A stretch of DNA of 64,000 nt from Flavobacterium sp. (GTDB lineage Bacteria; Bacteroidota; Bacteroidia; Flavobacteriales; Flavobacteriaceae): NCBI RefSeq assembly GCF_027531705.1, contig NZ_JAPZSP010000004.1:1-64000 (forward strand). The letters run 5' to 3'. Positions 1-6,827 of this stretch are shown here, one piece after another. Within the stretch, counting starts at the first letter, position 1, and every line of letters starts with the position of its first letter. The position numbers were made by a program, and so were the translations under genes. The notes beneath the pieces were generated by a model that made no database searches, had not been told where the DNA came from, and saw only the letters and a list, made by a program, of their open reading frames with translations.

Positions 1-260
1 TTTAACCACGAAGACCACGAAGTTTTTACACGAAGTTCACTAAGATTTGTGTTCTTTGTGCCTTCTTTGTGTCCTTTGTGGTAAAATCAATCCCAAATTT
101 ACTAAAATTAAATTAATATGAAATGTTTAAGGTGTCTTTCATATTTTAACCACGAAGACCACGAAGTTTTTACACGAAGTTCACTAAGATTTGTGTTCTT
201 TGTGCCTTCTTTGTGTCCTTTGTGGTAAAATCAATCCCAAATTTACTAAAATTGAATTAA
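1..260. repeat. Two near-identical 116-bp direct repeats (period 144)
   Basis: Positions 1-116 and 145-260 match base for base except at 110/254. Each unit opens with ttaaccacgaagaccacgaa and closes with ctttgtggtaaaa, so its ends are inverted relatives (AACCAC/GTGGT) and the unit could fold back. The 28-bp spacer 117-144 is bounded by the inverted pair TATGAAA/TTTCATA. A degenerate partial copy lies at 60813-60858. The near-identity implies a recent tandem duplication. The array may continue left of the window. No coding potential is visible. Confidence 0.9.
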
Positions 261-265
261 CTTTG
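258..265 (+). promoter_or_regulatory. Putative -7 element TAACTTTG
   Basis: It matches the Bacteroidota -7 consensus TAnnTTTG, 20 bp before the ATG at 286, and starts inside the end of the second 116-bp repeat. No well-spaced upstream TTG was found, so support is moderate. Confidence 0.45.
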
Positions 266-285
266 ATTTTCAAATCTGAAAAAAC

Positions 286-780
286 ATGAAAAAATATCTC
301 TTCTTATTTTTGGTTATTACTAGTTGTGCTTCGGTTCAAAATATAGATTCTGAAAAAAATAAAATTACTACAATTCTTGATAATTGGCACAAAGCAGCCG
401 CAAATGCAGATTATAATGGCTATTTTGATGCTATGACAGAGAATTCCATTTTTATTGGAACTGACGCAACCGAGAATTGGAATAAAGAGGCTTTTCAAAA
501 ATTTGCCAAACCTTATTTCGATAAAGGAAAAACTTGGAATTTTACCGCTCTTGAAAGAAATATTTACTTCAGCAAAGATGGCAAAACAGCTTGGTTTGAT
601 GAATTGCTAAACACGCAAATGAAGATTTGTAGAGGTTCGGGCGTTTTGACTAAAGAAAATGGTAGTTGGAAAATAAGTCATTATGTGCTTTCTATGACCA
701 TTCCAAACGATACTACTGATGCTATTATAAAAATAAAAGCGCCTATTGAAGACGCTTTGATTAGTAAGTTGAAGAAGTAA
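286..780 (+). CDS. NTF2-like (SnoaL-type) lipoprotein
   Basis: This 164-residue protein has a lipoprotein signal (MKKYLFLFLVITSC, lipobox ITSC, lipidated Cys14), so it should be exported and membrane-anchored. The rest resembles the SnoaL/NTF2-like cone fold: an N-terminal helix 'ILDNWHKAAANADYNGYF', the 'SIFIGTDATENW' strand, and the closing 'GVLTKENGSWKISHYVLSM' strands usual in DUF4440/SnoaL_3 proteins. Members of this fold bind small molecules or act as enzymes. No catalytic residues are clear, so the function is unknown. It is a single gene, convergent with the dehydrogenase at 797, whose stop lies 16 bp away. Confidence 0.8.
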   Translation: MKKYLFLFLVITSCASVQNIDSEKNKITTILDNWHKAAANADYNGYFDAMTENSIFIGTDATENWNKEAFQKFAKPYFDKGKTWNFTALERNIYFSKDGKTAWFDELLNTQMKICRGSGVLTKENGSWKISHYVLSMTIPNDTTDAIIKIKAPIEDALISKLKK

Positions 781-796
781 ATACTACCAATCCATT

Positions 797-1750
797 TTAT
801 TTATATACATTCTCTCTCAACTGTTTTAACATTTCTACAGTCATGGTTTCGATGTTAAATTTGTTTTTCCAGTTCCAATCTTGTCTTGCTTGGCTGTCGT
901 CTATGCTGGCTGGCCAACTATCGGCAATTTTTTGTCTAAAATCTGGTTTGTAAGTAACTTGTAAATTAGGAATATGTTTTTGGATTTCGGCTGCGATTTG
1001 GGTTGGAGTGAAACTCATGGCAGCTAAGTTGTATGAAGAACGAATTTTGATGCTTTCGGTTGGTGCTTCCATAATATCAACTGTTGCTTGTATGGCATCT
1101 TCCATGTACATCATTGGCATTTTGGTTTCTGATGAAAGGAAACATTCGTATTTGCCATCGGTAATGGCTTTGTGGAAAATATCTACGGCATAATCGGTAG
1201 TACCGCCACCTGGTGGTGTTGACCAACTTATTAATCCAGGATAACGAATGCTTCGCACATCTACTCCAAAAATGTTATGGTAATATTCACACCATCTTTC
1301 GCCTGATTGTTTACTAATTCCGTAAACGGTTGATGGTTCCATTATGGTGTATTGAGGTGTGTTTTCTTTAGGAGTTGTTGGTCCGAAAACAGCTATACTA
1401 GATGGCCAAAATATTTTTTTGATTTTTTTAGCTTTCGCCAAATTGAGAACGTGAAACAAGGAATTCATATTCAAATCCCATGCAAAAGCTGGGTTTTTTT
1501 CGGCCGTTGCTGATAATAACGCTGCCATCAAATAGACTTCTTCAATATGGTATTGTTCTACAAGATGTTCGATTTGATTATAATCAAGTGCGTTGATTAC
1601 TTCAAATGGTTCTGAGTTTACAACATCGTTGTTTAGTTTTCGGATGTCAGACGCAATTACGTTTTCTACTCCGTGAATGGCTCTAAGTTTGTGCGTTAAC
1701 TCGGTTCCTATTTGTCCGCAAGCGCCGATTATTAATATTTTTTTGCTCAT
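797..1750 (-). CDS. tdh: L-threonine 3-dehydrogenase, short-chain (SDR) type
   Basis: This 317-residue NAD-dependent epimerase/dehydratase-type protein has an N-terminal Rossmann motif GACGQIG (residues about 8-14) and the catalytic Tyr-x3-Lys in 'YGISK', with the serine-rich 'PSSIAVFGP' strand before it. Its length and the 'RYPGLISWSTPPGGGTTDYA' segment agree with the SDR-type threonine dehydrogenases of Flavobacterium and relatives. These oxidise L-threonine to 2-amino-3-oxobutyrate, feeding glycine and acetyl-CoA formation. I infer this enzyme from family resemblance. Another NDP-sugar epimerase-like activity is less likely but cannot be excluded. The gene lies downstream of the saccharopine-dehydrogenase-like gene on the same strand, separated by 171 bp of repeat-like DNA. 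Confidence 0.82.
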   Translation of the reverse strand: MSKKILIIGACGQIGTELTHKLRAIHGVENVIASDIRKLNNDVVNSEPFEVINALDYNQIEHLVEQYHIEEVYLMAALLSATAEKNPAFAWDLNMNSLFHVLNLAKAKKIKKIFWPSSIAVFGPTTPKENTPQYTIMEPSTVYGISKQSGERWCEYYHNIFGVDVRSIRYPGLISWSTPPGGGTTDYAVDIFHKAITDGKYECFLSSETKMPMMYMEDAIQATVDIMEAPTESIKIRSSYNLAAMSFTPTQIAAEIQKHIPNLQVTYKPDFRQKIADSWPASIDDSQARQDWNWKNKFNIETMTVEMLKQLRENVYK

Positions 1751-1776
1751 GTTGGTTGTTTGTAGTTAGTTAAATG

Positions 1777-1821
1777 TTTTTACCATATAAGGCATTTTAG
1801 TTCATATAAACTCGATGCCAA
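1777..1821 (-). pseudogene. Possible degenerate echo of the upstream gene's 3' end
   Basis: Read on the minus strand, this stretch gives G-I-E-F-I-stop-T-K-M-P-Y-M. The C-terminus of the upstream saccharopine-dehydrogenase-like protein reads G-V-I-F-K-E-T-E-M-P-Y-I. Thirteen bases (AAATGCCTTATAT) are identical. The match is short and only partial, so this may be chance. It is listed because better examples of gene-end duplication occur elsewhere in the window. Confidence 0.35.
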
Positions 1822-1834
1822 TTTTATTCTGATG

Positions 1835-1913
1835 CGTTAGGGATAGCAATGGAAATCCTTTTGTGGAGTTCAACGGAGCAAAAGATTGGAATGTATAGCC
1901 CGCTCGAACGCCC
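1835..1913 (-). repeat. 3'-flank structured element, copy B
   Basis: This element lies 8 bp beyond the stop of the gene at 1922-3298. In the direction of that gene it reads GGGCGTTCGAGCGGGCTATA, then CATTCCAATCTTTTG, a short centre, and AAAAGGATTTCCATTGC. The CAATCTTTT and AAAAGGATTTCC halves match copy A (22360-22450), and copy C (29646-29790) is a looser relative. There is no ORF and no classic terminator T-run. Confidence 0.6.
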
Positions 1914-1921
1914 AAAAAATC

Positions 1922-3298
1922 TTAAACCGCAACCACTAATTTATCGGGATTGTAACCTATATAAGGCATTTCCGTTTCTTTAAAAATCACACCGTATTCT
2001 TCGAGTTCTTTGAGAATTGGAAGATAGACTTCTTCTTTTATTGGAAGTTGTACACCTGGTGTTTTGATGTTTCCATTTAGGATTTGTAATGTCGCCATTG
2101 CTACTGGTAAACCAACCGTTTTTGCCATCGCAGTATAGGTTTGGTCGTCGCCAATGCAAACCATTTTGGAATCGATTTGATGTTGTTTTCCGTTTAGTTC
2201 GTAACCAAATTTATGGTACATTACAATCATGTCTTTGTCATTTGGTTGCAAAGTCCAACTATCGTTGAGAATTCGCTCTAAAATTTGTGCTGGTGTTGCG
2301 TTTTTGAGCCCCACAATTTTTTTGGCATTGAACAAATCGAGTTCTAACAGTTTGTCCCACATAATGTCATCTTGCTCGATGTTGAGTGCCAAACGCATTT
2401 TGATTTCTACAGAGTCGGTTGGATGATATGGTAAAAACGAGTTAGTAAACTCACGGAAACTCATGGTTTCAGAATTCTCCATTGTATAAGTATCGTCGGT
2501 CATACCAAGTTGAACGAACATATTCCACGCTTTAGAAAATCCGACTCTACGAATGGTTCCGCGGTATAAAGTTAATGCATCGTCTAATCCGTAAACACTT
2601 CTGTATTTTAGCGAATCTCTATTAGCATAACCTTCAAATTTTCCGTAACCTTCGACCATCAAAAATTCGGTTCTTCTGAATAATTTATGGTACGGAATGT
2701 ATTTGTATTTTCCTTCTTGAATGAATTTGGCAGCACCGCCTTGACCAGCCAACACTACATTTCTCGGTGCCCAAGTGAATTTGTAATTCCAAAGATTATT
2801 ATCAGATTCTGGAGCTACTAATCCGCCGCAGAAAGACTCGAACAAAATCATTTTTCCGCCTTTATCTCTAATTTCATCAATTACTTTCATGGCGCTCATG
2901 TGGTCGATTCCTGGATCTAGTCCTATTTCGTTCATGAAAATTAGATTATTTTCTTTGGCTGCAGCATCAAGACCTTGCATAGCATCGGAAACATACGAAG
3001 CGGTTACCATGTGTTTTTTGAAAACAATACAATCTTTTGCGACTTCAATATGCATGTGAGCTGGAAGCATTGAAATAACAATATCGGCTTTTTGAATTTC
3101 GGCTTGACGTTGCGATTCGTTGGTAATATCTAATTGAATGGCGGTTGCATTCGGATGATTATTGGTTTTGCGTTGCGCTAATTCGAGAGATAAATCTCCA
3201 ATGGTAAGATGTAACTTTTCAGCATCAGACTTAGTTAGAAGATATTGAATTAGTGATGAAGCTGAACGACCAGCGCCTATGATAAGTATATTTCTCAT
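1922..3298 (-). CDS. Saccharopine dehydrogenase family protein
   Basis: This is a 458-residue protein when started at the ATG at 3298, where the Rossmann sequence MRNILIIGAGRSASS begins. A longer reading frame to 3388 adds 30 residues unlike the family. The N-terminal NAD(P) domain has GAGRSA and the 'ADIVISMLPAHMH' motif. The central 'NEIGLDPGIDHMSAMK' segment is characteristic of saccharopine reductases (Lys9-type). The C-terminal half carries the substrate domain. Family members interconvert saccharopine with aminoadipate semialdehyde plus glutamate, or lysine plus 2-oxoglutarate. The real substrate here is not certain. The gene ends 171 bp before the threonine dehydrogenase. Confidence 0.8.
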   Translation of the reverse strand: MRNILIIGAGRSASSLIQYLLTKSDAEKLHLTIGDLSLELAQRKTNNHPNATAIQLDITNESQRQAEIQKADIVISMLPAHMHIEVAKDCIVFKKHMVTASYVSDAMQGLDAAAKENNLIFMNEIGLDPGIDHMSAMKVIDEIRDKGGKMILFESFCGGLVAPESDNNLWNYKFTWAPRNVVLAGQGGAAKFIQEGKYKYIPYHKLFRRTEFLMVEGYGKFEGYANRDSLKYRSVYGLDDALTLYRGTIRRVGFSKAWNMFVQLGMTDDTYTMENSETMSFREFTNSFLPYHPTDSVEIKMRLALNIEQDDIMWDKLLELDLFNAKKIVGLKNATPAQILERILNDSWTLQPNDKDMIVMYHKFGYELNGKQHQIDSKMVCIGDDQTYTAMAKTVGLPVAMATLQILNGNIKTPGVQLPIKEEVYLPILKELEEYGVIFKETEMPYIGYNPDKLVVAV

Positions 3299-3319
3299 GT
3301 TTTGATTAAAAATAGAATA

Positions 3320-3327
3320 CAAATTTA
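3320..3327 (-). promoter_or_regulatory. Putative -7 element (TAAATTTG) of the saccharopine-dehydrogenase-like gene
   Basis: The plus strand reads CAAATTTA, the reverse complement of TAnnTTTG, 21 bp upstream of the ATG at 3298. No matching TTG lies at the usual distance. Its position supports 3298 rather than 3388 as the start. Confidence 0.4.
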
Positions 3328-3366
3328 TGAATTTGGAATGATTTATTGCATATTTTTGATAAAAAC

Positions 3367-3398
3367 AAAAAAGCCCGCGCAAAATCACACGAGCTTTT
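3367..3398 (-). terminator. Rho-independent-type terminator after the small membrane protein gene
   Basis: Read on the minus strand, an AAAAGCTCG arm pairs with CGGGCTTTT and is followed by a T-rich run. It lies 20 bp beyond the stop of the gene at 3419-3742. Confidence 0.7.
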
Positions 3399-3418
3399 GA
3401 ATTTTATGTAAATAGAAA

Positions 3419-3742
3419 TTATTCTAAACCTTCTAATTCTTCCAAATCTTTTTTGGCTTCGATATTACTTTCAATTTTAGTTTGTTCAAAAGTGGCGTCT
3501 TTTTCAACTTCATCTTTTATAAGAAATGTTTTTCCAAGAACAAAAACAGCACATACGATTGAAAAAATAAATAAGTTTTTAGGAATTTTTTTTTGATTAT
3601 CCTCAGATTTAGAAAAAGTTAAATAGGAAAAAACCAATGCTAAAACGATAGGCAAAAAAGCCAATGTATCAAATGGCAAAAAGGAAAAAACGGCTCCTAA
3701 AACAGAAAAAATAATGGCTAAAATTAAAAAAGTTTTTCTCAT
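3419..3742 (-). CDS. Small membrane protein of unknown function
   Basis: A 107-residue protein with two adjacent hydrophobic segments (about residues 5-24 and 27-44), a basic loop (KSEDNQKKIPK), a third hydrophobic segment (about 56-70) and an acidic C-terminal tail ending EELEGLE. I do not recognise a named family. It starts 9 bp after the DUF3108 gene stop on the same strand and is followed by a terminator, so the two genes are probably co-transcribed. An envelope role is an inference from this. Confidence 0.65.
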   Translation of the reverse strand: MRKTFLILAIIFSVLGAVFSFLPFDTLAFLPIVLALVFSYLTFSKSEDNQKKIPKNLFIFSIVCAVFVLGKTFLIKDEVEKDATFEQTKIESNIEAKKDLEELEGLE

Positions 3743-3751
3743 ATTTTCTAA

Positions 3752-4513
3752 TTAAATTCCTGTTGCAGAAGTTAATACTAATTGTCCCGTTCCAACTGGA
3801 ATGCTAAATTTCATCAAAGCAGGCACTTTTTTATCATCAGCGGTAAGCCAAATAAGATTTTTGTCGGTTCCTTTAAGAACTTTAGTTTTGGCACCAATAG
3901 ATAATTTGTAACATTTTTTGTCACCAAGATTTCCAGCGTCAATGGTTTCAATTCCCATCATTTTGATAGTTACTGGAACTTGTTCTTCGTCAAAAACGAT
4001 GGTGAATGATTTTGTTGCACCAGTTTTCATTGATGCTAAATCGGCAGTACGCAACTTATACATCATTGAAACTACATCTTGTGTTGATTTTCCAATTGTA
4101 AACTTTCTTGTAGTTTCAACTTTATTTTTTTTAGAAGTTGTACTTGTTACAGAAGTTCCTTTGATAACATATTTTTCTTTTTTGATGTAACCGCCTTCAT
4201 CAATACTTCTTTTGTATAAACTTGGCATCATCGTAGTTGGATTTACATATGATTCATATACATCTCTTATTTTGAAGAATTTATCCCACTTGGTAAAAGT
4301 TGAAAGTTCACAACTGATATGTAAATAATTGTTTTTGGCTGTTTTTACACTTTCTGTTGACATGGTAACTTGAGCAATGTGTGTCATAAGTCCGCTCATA
4401 TTGTAGGAACCTGCATAAACTAATTTTTCGCCAGAAGGAATTCCGGCAGTTGTGGTGTCTGCTTTGAAAGAACATAAAACTAAAGCAGTAAGAATAACTA
4501 AAACTTTTTTCAT
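3752..4513 (-). CDS. DUF3108 domain protein, exported
   Basis: This 253-residue protein has an N-terminal export signal (MKKVLVILTALVLCSFKA). A Cys at 15 is not preceded by a standard lipobox, so normal signal peptidase I cleavage is more likely. The body resembles DUF3108: 'GEKLVYAGSYNMSGL' near the start, 'SYVNPTTMMPSLYKR' in the middle, 'DVVSMMYKLR' and a closing 'IWLTADDKKVPALMKFSIPVGTGQLVLT'. DUF3108 proteins are periplasmic beta-rich proteins of unknown role, seen mostly in Gram-negative bacteria. It is the first gene of a likely two-gene unit with the membrane protein at 3419. Confidence 0.8.
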   Translation of the reverse strand: MKKVLVILTALVLCSFKADTTTAGIPSGEKLVYAGSYNMSGLMTHIAQVTMSTESVKTAKNNYLHISCELSTFTKWDKFFKIRDVYESYVNPTTMMPSLYKRSIDEGGYIKKEKYVIKGTSVTSTTSKKNKVETTRKFTIGKSTQDVVSMMYKLRTADLASMKTGATKSFTIVFDEEQVPVTIKMMGIETIDAGNLGDKKCYKLSIGAKTKVLKGTDKNLIWLTADDKKVPALMKFSIPVGTGQLVLTSATGI

Positions 4514-4531
4514 TATAATCTATTTAAAGTG

Positions 4532-4539
4532 CAAATGTA
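4532..4539 (-). promoter_or_regulatory. Putative -7 element TACATTTG for the DUF3108 gene
   Basis: The plus strand reads CAAATGTA, 18 bp upstream of the ATG at 4513. This matches the TAnnTTTG consensus. No clear TTG was found at the expected spacing. Confidence 0.5.
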
Positions 4540-4606
4540 AAATTTTTAAATTGTTAAAATATAAAAGAAAACTTAAAAATGTTCTTCCATTAATCTAAAT
4601 AACTGA

Positions 4607-4614
4607 TACTTTTG
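4607..4614 (+). promoter_or_regulatory. Putative -7 element TACTTTTG for the DUF423 gene
   Basis: TACTTTTG lies 27 bp upstream of the ATG at 4642. Because the element overlaps the alternative TTG start at 4612, the ATG at 4642 is the better start. Confidence 0.55.
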
Positions 4615-4641
4615 CAAAATAGTATTTCAAATACAAAAAAA

Positions 4642-5028
4642 ATGGAAAAAAAAATTATCTCAGCAGCGGGTTTTTTTGGAATGTCAGCCATTATATTAGG
4701 AGCTTTTGGGGCACATGCTTTGAAAAACATTTTAACAGCAGAGCAATTAGTGTCGTTTGAAACTGGTGTAAAATATCAAATGTATCACGCCTTATTTTTA
4801 CTTTTTTTAGGAATAAATACACATTTGCCATTGAAAACTAAAAAAACTATTTTGATAGTAACAGTTTTAGGAATTATCTGTTTTTCGGGTTCCATATATT
4901 TATTATCTACCAAAGCTGTTACAGGTATTGATTTTAAAGCATTTGGAATTGTTACTCCTATTGGAGGTGCTCTATTAATAGCAGCTTGGGCTGTTTTGAC
5001 ATTTAATTTCTTCAAAAAAAAGCAATAA
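4642..5028 (+). CDS. DUF423 small integral membrane protein
   Basis: From the ATG at 4642 this gives 128 residues beginning MEKKIISAAGFFGMS. The N-terminal 'GAFGAHALK' and 'FETGVKYQMYHALFLLFLG' motifs are characteristic of the DUF423 (YgdD-like) family. Four hydrophobic helices fit: about residues 5-25, 45-62, 70-90 and 97-118. The family is found across bacteria with no established function. The gene stands alone with its own promoter-like site, 80 bp before pckA. Confidence 0.85.
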   Translation: MEKKIISAAGFFGMSAIILGAFGAHALKNILTAEQLVSFETGVKYQMYHALFLLFLGINTHLPLKTKKTILIVTVLGIICFSGSIYLLSTKAVTGIDFKAFGIVTPIGGALLIAAWAVLTFNFFKKKQ

Positions 5029-5065
5029 ATTAGTAATTAACTACAACGTTGTAAATATAATTTTT

Positions 5066-5073
5066 TACCTTTG
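5066..5073 (+). promoter_or_regulatory. Putative -7 element TACCTTTG for pckA
   Basis: TACCTTTG lies 35 bp before the pckA ATG. The nearest TTG (5049-5051) leaves a spacer of only 14 bp, so just the -7 element is called. Confidence 0.5.
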
Positions 5074-5108
5074 CGTTCTATTTATTAATTGCAATACAAC
5101 ACATATTT

Positions 5109-6734
5109 ATGGATACTTCTGCTCAAATCACGAAATCGATTTCGTTAGAAAAATATGGAATAAAAAACGCTCAAGAAATCATCTACAATCCTTCGTATGA
5201 ATTTTTATATAATGAAGAATTGAGTTCTGGTTTACAAGGCTATGAAAAAGGGCAACTTACAGAACTTGGAGCTGTAAATGTAATGACTGGAGAATTCACT
5301 GGTCGTTCGCCAAAAGACAAATATATAGTTAAAGATGCTGTTACAGAAAATACTATTTGGTGGAATTCTGAAAAAGCAGTAAACGATAACAAACCAATTT
5401 CGCAAACAACTTGGGAAGCACTTAAAGAAACTACAGTAAACCAATTATCTGGCAAAAGACTTTTTGTAGTTGATGCTTTTTGCGGTGCAAACGAAAATAC
5501 ACGTCTTAAAGTTCGCTTCATTATGGAAGTAGCTTGGCAAGCGCATTTTGTAAAAAACATGTTTATTCGTCCAACAGATACTGAATTAGAAAATTTTGGT
5601 GAGCCAGATTTCATTGTAATGAATGGTTCAAAAACAAGTTTTAAAGATTACAAAGCACACGGATTAAATTCGGAAGTTTATGTAGCTTTTAATTTGACTG
5701 AGAAAGTTCAATTGATTGGTGGTACTTGGTATGGTGGCGAAATGAAAAAAGGGTTGTTCTCAATGATGAACTACTATTTACCTTTAAAAGGAATGGCTTC
5801 AATGCACTGCTCTGCTAATAAAGGAAAAGATGGCGATGTTGCTGTTTTCTTTGGATTATCTGGAACAGGAAAAACAACTTTATCAACCGATCCAAAACGT
5901 GAATTAATTGGTGATGATGAGCACGGTTGGGATAACGATGGTGTTTTCAACTTTGAAGGCGGTTGCTATGCAAAAACAATTGACTTAAGTAGAGAAAATG
6001 AACCAGATATTTATGGCGCTATCAGAAAAGATGCTTTATTAGAAAACGTTACAGTTGATACTAATGGCAAAATCGATTTTAAAGATGGTTCTGTAACTCA
6101 AAATACTCGTGTTTCTTATCCAATTTACCATATTGATAATATTGTAAGACCTGTATCAAAAGCAGGTCATGCTACTAAAGTAATCTTCTTAACGGCAGAT
6201 GCTTTTGGAGTTATGCCACCAGTTTCTAAACTAACACCAGAACAAACCAAATATTATTTCCTTTCAGGATTTACAGCCAAATTAGCAGGAACAGAAAGAG
6301 GTGTTACACAACCTGAACCAACGTTTTCAGCTTGTTTTGGAAAAGCATTTTTATCATTACATCCAACACAATACGGACAAGAATTGGTTAAAAAAATGGA
6401 GCAACACAATGCAACAGCCTACATGGTAAACACTGGCTGGAATGGAACAGGAAAACGTATTTCGATAAAAGATACTCGTGCTATCATTGATGCAATTTTA
6501 GATGGTTCGATTGAAAAAGCAGAAACAAAATTGATTCCAACTTTCAACTTTGAAGTACCAACTGCTTTGCACGATGTAGATTCAGCAATTTTAGATCCTA
6601 GAGATACTTATGCTGATGCTACTGAATGGCAAACAAAAGCAGAAGATTTAGCTGGAAGATTTATCAAAAACTTTGTTCAATACACAGATAATGAAGAAGG
6701 GCAGAATTTAGTTAAATCTGGTCCGCAAGTGTAA
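5109..6734 (+). CDS. pckA: Phosphoenolpyruvate carboxykinase (ATP)
   Basis: A 541-residue protein, the usual length for ATP-dependent PEP carboxykinase (about 540). It converts oxaloacetate plus ATP to PEP, CO2 and ADP, the entry step of gluconeogenesis, in the cytoplasm. Visible motifs are '[14 protein letters not shown]' (substrate binding, residues 61-74), '[18 protein letters not shown]' (205-222), the kinase P-loop [11 protein letters not shown] (249-259), the metal-binding 'DDEHGW' (269-274) and 'NTRVSYP'. The C-terminus NLVKSGPQV is echoed as a degenerate copy at 9014-9037, beyond the next gene. A strong terminator follows, so it is probably monocistronic. Confidence 0.97.
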   Translation: MDTSAQITKSISLEKYGIKNAQEIIYNPSYEFLYNEELSSGLQGYEKGQLTELGAVNVMTGEFTGRSPKDKYIVKDAVTENTIWWNSEKAVNDNKPISQTTWEALKETTVNQLSGKRLFVVDAFCGANENTRLKVRFIMEVAWQAHFVKNMFIRPTDTELENFGEPDFIVMNGSKTSFKDYKAHGLNSEVYVAFNLTEKVQLIGGTWYGGEMKKGLFSMMNYYLPLKGMASMHCSANKGKDGDVAVFFGLSGTGKTTLSTDPKRELIGDDEHGWDNDGVFNFEGGCYAKTIDLSRENEPDIYGAIRKDALLENVTVDTNGKIDFKDGSVTQNTRVSYPIYHIDNIVRPVSKAGHATKVIFLTADAFGVMPPVSKLTPEQTKYYFLSGFTAKLAGTERGVTQPEPTFSACFGKAFLSLHPTQYGQELVKKMEQHNATAYMVNTGWNGTGKRISIKDTRAIIDAILDGSIEKAETKLIPTFNFEVPTALHDVDSAILDPRDTYADATEWQTKAEDLAGRFIKNFVQYTDNEEGQNLVKSGPQV

Positions 6735-6758
6735 ATATTACAAATTTTTAAGAGTTAT

Positions 6759-6789
6759 AAAAGTTCAGCATTTTGTTGAACTTTTTTTT
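6759..6789 (+). terminator. Rho-independent terminator of pckA
   Basis: Perfect 9-bp stem AAAAGTTCA (6759-6767) / TGAACTTTT (6777-6785), continuing into a run of T to 6789. It lies 25 bp after the pckA stop. Confidence 0.88.
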
Positions 6790-6790
6790 A

Positions 6791-6798
6791 TATCTTTG
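6791..6798 (+). promoter_or_regulatory. Putative -7 element TATCTTTG for the T9SS gene
   Basis: It sits directly after the pckA terminator and 29 bp before the ATG at 6828. A TTTG at 6772-6775 is 15 bp upstream, slightly short of the usual spacing. Confidence 0.5.
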
Positions 6799-6827
6799 AT
6801 TATCAATTAGTATTAAACTATTTCGCT

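Noticed and set aside
1-260. CRISPR array
   Set aside because: Only two 116-bp units with a 28-bp spacer. Repeat length and number do not fit CRISPR, and no cas gene is present.
3299-3388. N-terminal extension of the saccharopine-dehydrogenase-like protein
   Set aside because: The extra 30 residues do not match the family, and the -7 element and the terminator of the next gene both fall inside the extension.
5232-5614. Antisense reading frames inside pckA and other long genes
   Set aside because: They lie opposite well-recognised genes, have no family resemblance, and reflect the codon pattern of the real strand.
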